This document shows, piece by piece, positions 18,451 to 24,603 of a stretch of 24,603 nucleotides of DNA. The stretch covers positions 225,100 to 249,702 of the forward strand of contig NW_014577130.1 of assembly GCF_000485595.1 (NCBI RefSeq), written 5' to 3'. The notes below the pieces were generated by a model, which did no database searches, had not been told where the DNA came from, and saw only the letters and a program-made list of their open reading frames with translations. Position 1 is the first letter of the stretch. Each line of letters starts with the position of its first letter. The DNA is from Priapulus caudatus (lineage: Eukaryota > Priapulida > Priapulimorpha > Priapulimorphida > Priapulidae). The position numbers and the translations under genes were made by a program.

Positions 18451-19115
18451 ATAATTATAGTAATTGTTCAATGAAATTCAACCGTAATAACGTAAAGTGG
18501 GGGGCATGTCGCGGTACATGGCGGGCAGACTTGCTGTACGTGGATAACAGGGGACGTGTACGTGTACCCCGAGGCCGCTACGGACACGGGTGATAAATAT
18601 GCGCATCACGATCGTCAACCGTGAGTTATTTGCGGCGGCAAGACCGGAGTAAATATAGTTTGATAAATTGCTGCCATAAATGCCGCGAAAGAGTCGGGAA
18701 TCGCGTGAAACTATATCGGGAAGTTCTATATGCGTATCATTCCTAGAATCCTAGTGCATATACATATTCTATTCTCTCGGTTCTATTATAGTGTCTTTAA
18801 TACCCGGACCGTGTTACGTGACGCCTTCGCATTTGTGGTTTCTAAATGACAACTGTGTCTGTACTGCATTAGGGTTGGTTCAGTATGCCTGCCATTTGTA
18901 TATATCTCGCTATTTATGGTTATTAAAGATCACCGGGTAATTCGATTAAGCATTAATCTTGCTATAAAATCATGTAACGCCGTCCTATAACCTATTAAAT
19001 TTCAAATCAGCGAAGTGTTATGCGGGATGAGTCACTAACAAGTCACACGTGTATATATCAGCGCCATTATCATATGTTAACTTCGCCAGCATGAACCAAC
19101 GACGATGACGGTAGT
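18451..19115. other. Intergenic, no gene seen
   Basis: Ordinary mixed-composition DNA. No exon with both splice sites, no RNA gene and no tandem repeat was found by reading. Confidence 0.55.
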
Positions 19116-19119
19116 GTCA

Positions 19120-19165
19120 TATATACGCGCACGCGTGTGTGCTTATACGAACGTGCGCGCGTGCA

Positions 19166-19197
<32 letters not shown>

Positions 19198-19390
19198 TGA
19201 ATGAGTGCGTACGTGCGTGCGTGCGTATGTGCGTATATACGTACGAACATGTGTGTGCGCGCGTACGGTTATGCTTCAGTTCGCATGTACGTGTGTGTGT
19301 TTGCGTGCGTGTGTACGTGCGTGTGTGCGTGTGTGTATGCGTGCGTGTGCATGTGTGTGTGTGTGTGAGTGCGTACGTACGTGCGTCTGT
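19120..19390. repeat. GTGC/GT microsatellite
   Basis: Tandem CGTG tetranucleotides (clearest at about 19157-19198) grade into GT-rich sequence. The open frames here encode Cys/Val/Arg strings produced by the repeat. Confidence 0.95.
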
Positions 19391-19790
19391 GGTGTGCGGT
19401 TACACTACACAGTAGCACGGCAGCACCTCCCGTGCGAAACGAGAGGCGCGTGTAAGAAGCTATCCCGGTGGCATCTATAGCTCGCTTCATCATTATTATT
19501 TATACACTACCGGTGTGATCGCTAGGAGAAAGGCACCTTCCGGTGGTTGGCCGAGCGGCACAGTCTGCTTTCTCAGCCGTAAGCTTAATTGCGGCGGCCA
19601 TTTATTTACCTTGCGGCTGATGGAAGTCGAAGGCCAACAAATGTCACTGCTGTCTCTGAATAAAGAGGGGCTGTGGGACCTTCACACGGCGAGCAAATAT
19701 TGTGGTGCGGGGCCGGCTGCTCCAACAGCTGTGCTGCCCAGCAACGTACAGGGTGAATGCTCTCGTTACCCTCTCCACGTCTCGCGCTCT
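19391..19790. other. Intergenic segment between two microsatellites
   Basis: About 400 bases of mixed sequence. The + frame across 19515-19871 lacks a recognised domain and ends in the CA/TA repeat. A tRNA-like GGTTGGCCGAGCGGC word is at about 19544, without the rest of a tRNA. Confidence 0.5.
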
Positions 19791-19831
19791 ATCTCTCTCT
19801 CTCTCGCATGCACGCACGCACGCACACACAA

Positions 19832-19870
<39 letters not shown>

Positions 19871-19872
19871 AT
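19790..19872. repeat. Compound CT / CACG / CA / TA microsatellite
   Basis: Consecutive tracts of CT, GCAC, CA and TA. This compound simple repeat has no coding meaning. Confidence 0.95.
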
Positions 19873-20503
19873 ATAGACACACGCATGCGCGCGCGCATGC
19901 TCGGTGAATGTAGCTTGTTGAGTTCCTTGGACCGAAACAGCGATCTTGATCCGTGTATTCTAACTTTGTTTGTTTAAATTCACTCAGTTGTTCCTCGGAG
20001 GAGTGTACATCGAATCGTGATCTCACGGAAGAAAATCGGAGTAAAGGGAACGATGCTTTCTCAACTCCTTACAATAATATCAACTAATATTTACCGTTTT
20101 CACTTGAGTATCTTTCAAACTTCCAAAGTACTGACGCATTCTAATTGAAACGGCGAGAAGTGGCTCGTTGACGAAACCGTAGCATTGGCGAGTATACAGT
20201 CCTGTCTACGAGAATTATTTAAATATAACTAACATTCGAGCAGAACGGCTGAGAGGTTGGTCTATACAGAAATAAGTCGATGGCAATTTTGAAGTTCACG
20301 CACTTCGGCTTATCCTAATGAAAACGGGTTTTACGTTCTCGCTATAGCAATATATCAGAGTCTATACATCACCGCCCTCGCTACTCAAGGCTCGAGACTG
20401 GTTTTTACCCTTCCCGAAAGATCACGGCAGTTTTTCCTTAACAGCACTTGCGTCAACATTGCCATGCGATTTGCTAATGACGACATTGGCATGCAATGGA
20501 TGA
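19873..20503. other. Intergenic, no gene seen
   Basis: Mixed-composition sequence with no exon, RNA gene or repeat that I can support. Confidence 0.5.
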
Positions 20504-20850
20504 ATCCTCTCACTCCCATCACAGGAAATATCCATTTACGCCTCTCACATGAATGTTTCCTCACGTTCCTAGTGGGAAATATCTCTCACATGAAATCTCC
20601 CTTCATGCCCTTCTAAATAAAAACATTACATCAAGTCTCTCATGGAAATCATCCCGTCATGCCGCTCACATGAAACTTCCCCTCACGGCCCCTCATGGAG
20701 ACAACTCATCGCGCCTTCTCACAGGAAACATCCCCTCACGCCTTCTCACAGGAAACATACCCTAACACCCCTCACAGGAAACATTCCCGTTCCCCTCATA
20801 AGAGACACCGATCCCCATGGGAAATATCGCTCACGACCCCTCACGGGAAG
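20504..20850. repeat. 27-bp minisatellite
   Basis: About a dozen diverged units have the core CTCACAGGAAACATCCCCTCACG, best preserved at about 20719-20790 and drifting outward to forms such as CTCACATGAAATCTCCC. Unit length is about 27 bases. Short open frames through it encode Pro/Ser/His repeats only. Confidence 0.85.
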
Positions 20851-20869
20851 TAACACATAATTGTGCGTT

Positions 20870-23215
20870 ATATGCGATACATTATTGCTACAATGTATTT
20901 AATGATCAATTCCCGCGCAATTTATGCCGGATATCATTACACACATAATCAGAACCATAATAATTAATCACCCATAGCTCTCAATATCATAAGGCTACGG
21001 AGCCATTCATGGTCATGCTAGCTGTAACTCGGATTTTGTAACTCGGGAATTCCCTATTATATATCTACTTCTGATATATGGTGCACGTCCGTCCGCAAGC
21101 TTGCTATCATAGCGTGGATACTATCGCAAGCGATTCGTCCGTCTCGCACAGCTCACAAAATAATGTAGCTCCATTTCTCCTTTAGTTTGCAAATCATGGG
21201 AATTTCCACCAAAAGAAATGTCTTTCTCGTTGAGTATACAGCAAACGGACGATTGATCACTTGCGGATGCAATATCCTGAGCGACAGGGGTCGCCGCGGT
21301 CGCCACAACATAACATGGCGCGCGCGGCCGTTTTCAACGCAGGGTAGAAGGAGAATTTTCCCGCACATGCTTCGAGATCAGCGGCACGGCTCAGAAAAAA
21401 ACCTGCCGCTCGTGTTTGGCCGCAGTCGGTTTGCTGTCGTTCGCGGCATTTCCTGATCGGCTGCCCATTCATATGCAATTTCCTTTCGGCGAGCTTGAAA
21501 GGATGAGGAGGAGAATTCTGCCGTCGTGCCTGTCGTCGGCTGCGAAGGTATAGTGATTAGCCCTCTGGCCGAGCTGGCGTATTGGCCGTTTTTTTTACTC
21601 GCTCGGATGTAGTGTTGACAAATAACTCTGCTAAGATGCCGAGTAATTGACATCGGCGGGGCCACACGGGGCCTGGCTTGCTACACCGCAGTGCAGTGAT
21701 AGTTATTCTAAGGACAGAGTCAGAGAGAAAGGCGGCAAGTGCCCGAGGATTGTGGTAAAGGGATATCGGTCGAAACGACGCATAGACAAAGTGCGGTACG
21801 TAGAATAATTTAGTAGATATATGTGTAAGACGCAAGTGCGGTACGTTTCATCGTAGCTCGGGCAGCGGCAACCGTACGGGGGGGGGGGGTATAGTTACTA
21901 GAGCTAGTTTAATCGTATATTTCCTTCTTTCAGTGTGAGTTATTTTGCTTTTACGTTTATTTAAGATTGTGTGGTTACCATCATCACAAGCGTAAGTGTC
22001 GACTGTAAAGGAGTTGGATGATTGCCGAATAATACCAAGATGTCATGAACAAATATCGTACTGTACCAAGTCTAGTAGATGTCGCTTAGATTTATAAGTT
22101 TTTATGTTTTTTCGAGTCACGTTACAGATAGATGGCTAGCTGAGTATCGTGTGCATAATACAATAACATAGGGTTACTATTACAATTGAGCCTACGTCGC
22201 ATTTGAAATAACACAATAGTTTCATTGTGCCGAGAATAAAAACACATTTGGGTACATATAAAAACATGTTCCTACGTAAAAACGGGCATTTGTTCGAGAA
22301 TTACCACGCAGTAATAACATACAATCTACAGGTATTTTTCTCAAGCTAACCTTGACGTACTCTTGATGAATATATATATTTTTTATCTATGAGACAATGT
22401 AGATTTTTGATAGCTATTCTTTATCCGAGCCGCCCGGTCAGTCACATCCGTGAATGTGTGTCGTGAGCTATTCACGACGAAAAGCTAGCTATTCACTACG
22501 GTCAATAGCTACGCTCGTATAGGTGTAGTTCAAATACGTTGTAACGGGTTACACCGCTCTTACGGGTGGACGCAAAGTTCTTTGTTAAATTAATCGAAAA
22601 GCATTCATCCGTGAGCAAGCCGGCTCCTAGTGGCCCCGTCACACAACCCGCCCTACAGCGTGTTACTGTTAGCACTTGTATAGAGAGGGATCAGTCGTTC
22701 TTACGCCGCGAACATTTCAGCAATCGCACACGAACAACGCGTGAAAGCGTGCGCGAGTTGCGGTCGATACGGCCTACTTTCAATTTAATACCACCCCAGT
22801 GGGGAAAAAAACACTCAGTAAGTAGTTCGCTTTCATTCGTTTCTGAAGTCAGCGGCCTGTAATCTCCGGAGCCGTACGACGTTCGCACACAGGATGTAGA
22901 GAACGAGATAATAACTACTGGATCGAACGAACGTTCGCCAAGTTTGACGCTGGAGAGTGAAAGCGATCATTTGCAATATGCACACACTCACTGCGTTAAA
23001 TATTAATACTGATGATTATTTTATGACGTCACGTAAAACGCGCTGTCGTCGTCTGCTCGTCTGCGCCTATGAAGAAGATAAAGGGCGCATTGCAAGGTGG
23101 CGCTTGCGACAAGGTTGCCGTGCGGCCTGTCATCATTAATTTCCACTAAGCCGCCGCAGTATGTTATCATCTGACGGCGTGAGCTCGCGACTGGCGTTTG
23201 ATATTCTCGTACGTA
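20870..23215. other. Intergenic, no gene supported
   Basis: A long stretch without a recognisable gene. Frames of 60-98 codons occur at about 21187-21456 (+), 21378-21665 (-) and 22566-22862 (+). None shows a family motif, and the last begins with GTG rather than ATG. Small features are a 12-base G run at 21878-21889, repeated AGCTATTCAC words at about 22468-22497, and AT-rich parts around 22370 and 20880-20960. An unrecognised exon or 5' end could hide here, but I cannot support one. Confidence 0.5.
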
Positions 23216-23220
23216 CGTGA

Positions 23221-23264
<44 letters not shown>

Positions 23265-23430
23265 TACTACTACTGCTGCTGCTGCTGCTGATACTGCTGC
23301 TGCGGCTGCGGCTGCTGCTGCTACTGCTACTGCTGCTGTTGCTGCTACTGCTGCTACTGCTGCTACTACTGCTTCTGCTACTGCTGCTGCGGACACTGCT
23401 GCGATGCCGCTGCTGCTACTGCTACTGCAC
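23221..23430. repeat. CTG/CTA trinucleotide repeat
   Basis: (CTG)n with CTA, CGG and CTT variants. In frame it gives poly-Leu on + and poly-Ala on -. The lack of flanking coding sequence and the extreme purity argue for a simple repeat rather than a homopolymer-rich protein, though an exon cannot be fully excluded. Confidence 0.9.
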
Positions 23431-23665
23431 TGCGCGCACCGGCGGTAACGAAGGCGGGTGTCGGAGCTGTTGGTTATGTGTCTATAACGCGTCGGTCACG
23501 GCGCAAGTTCGCTCGCGAGGGAAGGAGAAGGAGGAGGATAAACGATCGCGTAAACCGATCGCGTGCGGCTGTAAGAGAGAGAGTGTAAATCGCAGATAAG
23601 ATCGAGTCACGGATTTCGTGCATGGGTGTTTGCGGTGTGTGTGTGTGCGCAAGCGACCGACCGTG

Positions 23666-23697
<32 letters not shown>

Positions 23698-23704
23698 GTG
23701 GTGG
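23666..23704. repeat. CTG then GGT trinucleotide repeat
   Basis: About nine CTG units pass directly into GGT units. It is a short compound repeat near the larger trinucleotide cluster. Confidence 0.9.
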
Positions 23705-23899
23705 TGTGCTCGTCGTCAGGGGATGATATATAGCAGTGCTAGCTGCCGGATGTGCCTTGACTCTTCCCGGTGTGTGTCTACGCTGAGTTTACACGCGTGC
23801 GAACTAAAACATATCCAAGGTAATCGAACATTATTATATCATGCAGTAATGATATCAGTGGTTGTGGTGGTGGTGCGATGGGGCTATAAGTACTACTAT

Positions 23900-23960
23900 T
23901 AGTAATAGTAATTGTAATTGTAATTGTAATTGTAATTGTAATTGTAATTGTAATTGTAAT
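23900..23960. repeat. TAATTG hexanucleotide repeat
   Basis: About nine tandem TAATTG units flanked by TAATAG variants. It is purer than most other repeats in the window. Confidence 0.95.
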
Positions 23961-23974
23961 AGTAATAGTAATAT

Positions 23975-24043
23975 AGTATACAGTAGTAGTAGTAGTAATA
24001 GTGGTGGTGGTGGTGCTGGTAGTAGTGGTGGCGGTGCTGTTGC

Positions 24044-24091
<48 letters not shown>

Positions 24092-24133
24092 GGTAGGCAG
24101 CAGCAGCAGCAGCAGCAGCAGTATTTCTTCGTG

Positions 24134-24185
<52 letters not shown>

Positions 24186-24215
24186 AAGTAGTAGACGTCG
24201 TCGCCGTCGTCGTCG
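23975..24215. repeat. AGT/GGT/CAG/CGT trinucleotide cluster
   Basis: Successive tracts of AGT (about 23982-24000), GGT (about 24001-24035), AGT (about 24045-24090), CAG (about 24098-24121), AGT (about 24133-24188) and CGT (about 24195-24217). Frames give poly-Ser on + and poly-Tyr or poly-Thr on -. They result from the repeat. Confidence 0.95.
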
Positions 24216-24217
24216 CT

Positions 24218-24603
24218 ATATTAGTACCACTGGAAGCACGCTGTCCCTCATCAAGCAGCGAATGACGCAGATGCTTCTCTAGTTCTGCCCTAAACGGGCG
24301 CCCTGGGAGCGGCGAAAAGCTGCAGTGTAGTGCAATTAGTGAATTACGTATGCAATTAAGGGCTATAGCTATACCCGAACTAGCATGCATCTCTAGTTAC
24401 TGCGTACATGTTTCTGCAACGCTTCCATGCAGTTTCCTCGTGATACTACTAGAATAGTAGTGTTTTGCTGTTTCTTTTCGTTCGTACGCAAACGTGCGTG
24501 CGGATCAATTCTCATTATTAGCGTAACCCGCTAAAGAAGAGCAGTCAGTGTAAGCCTGCGTGATGCTTGCTGTACTGTAATCACGTTTGGCATTAAATTC
24601 ACT
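24218..24603. other. Window end, no gene seen
   Basis: Mixed-composition DNA with no supportable coding, RNA or repeat feature. The minus-strand open frame that enters from the trinucleotide cluster is mostly repeat-derived. Confidence 0.5.

Noticed and set aside
19541-19625. tRNA-like A box (GGTTGGCCGAGCGGC)
   Set aside because: No matching B box (GGTTCGA-type) and no acceptor stem or cloverleaf could be drawn around it.
22566-22862. 98-codon open frame as a possible small gene
   Set aside because: It starts with GTG, has no recognised motif, and its length is within what chance open frames reach here.
23024-23031. Perfect CRE-like site TGACGTCA
   Set aside because: A single 8-base palindrome with no promoter, transcript start or gene nearby is not enough to call a regulatory site.
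23198-23599. Poly-Leu or poly-Ala protein
   Set aside because: It is produced by CTG repeats. The flanking residues show no domain or splice context.

Overview
The window looks like nuclear DNA from an animal, most likely an invertebrate. It has introns with GT/AG boundaries, many microsatellites and minisatellites, AT-rich intergenic DNA, and one recognisable eukaryotic gene. The clade cannot be fixed from this sequence. There is no bacterial gene organisation, no operon and no CRISPR array. I did not identify any complete RNA gene. A run of ten N at 11251-11260 marks a scaffold gap.

The only gene I recognise is NAE1 (APPBP1), the regulatory subunit of the NEDD8-activating enzyme E1, on the + strand. 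It occurs twice. Copy 2, right of the gap, is the better one. Its blocks are 11261-11502, 12209-12284, 13490-13651 and 14408-about 15200, and together they cover about residue 134 to the C-terminus of a protein of about 535 residues. The first two blocks read cleanly and splice in phase. The last two are recognisable only across many single-base frame slips. Copy 1, left of the gap, has the same order and introns (2439-about 2895, 4248-4335, about 6600-6734, about 7455-8321). It is much more degraded and has two extra segments. It also carries protein-coding sequence for about residues 92-133, which copy 2 loses in the gap. The first ~90 residues are in neither copy.

Layout: 1-2438 is noncoding and repeat-bearing, with a left inverted-repeat arm at about 890-2170. 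Copy 1 runs 2439-8321 and is followed by a 50-bp minisatellite to about 9705. About 9790-11250 is the right arm, an interrupted reverse complement of the left arm that ends at the gap. Copy 2 runs 11261-15225 and is followed by the same minisatellite to about 16765. From 16770 to 24603 there are dinucleotide, trinucleotide and hexanucleotide repeats, a 27-bp minisatellite and otherwise featureless DNA, with no gene I can support.

The differences between the two NAE1 copies are rich in insertions and deletions, in coding, intron and satellite DNA alike. I infer that much of the degradation is uncorrected long-read error around a gap-filled or haplotype-duplicated locus, rather than two functional paralogues. 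A true tandem duplication with a decayed copy is the alternative. I found no convincing novel biological system. The most interesting biological item is a tandem duplication of an NAE1 exon end together with its splice donor (11471-11800).
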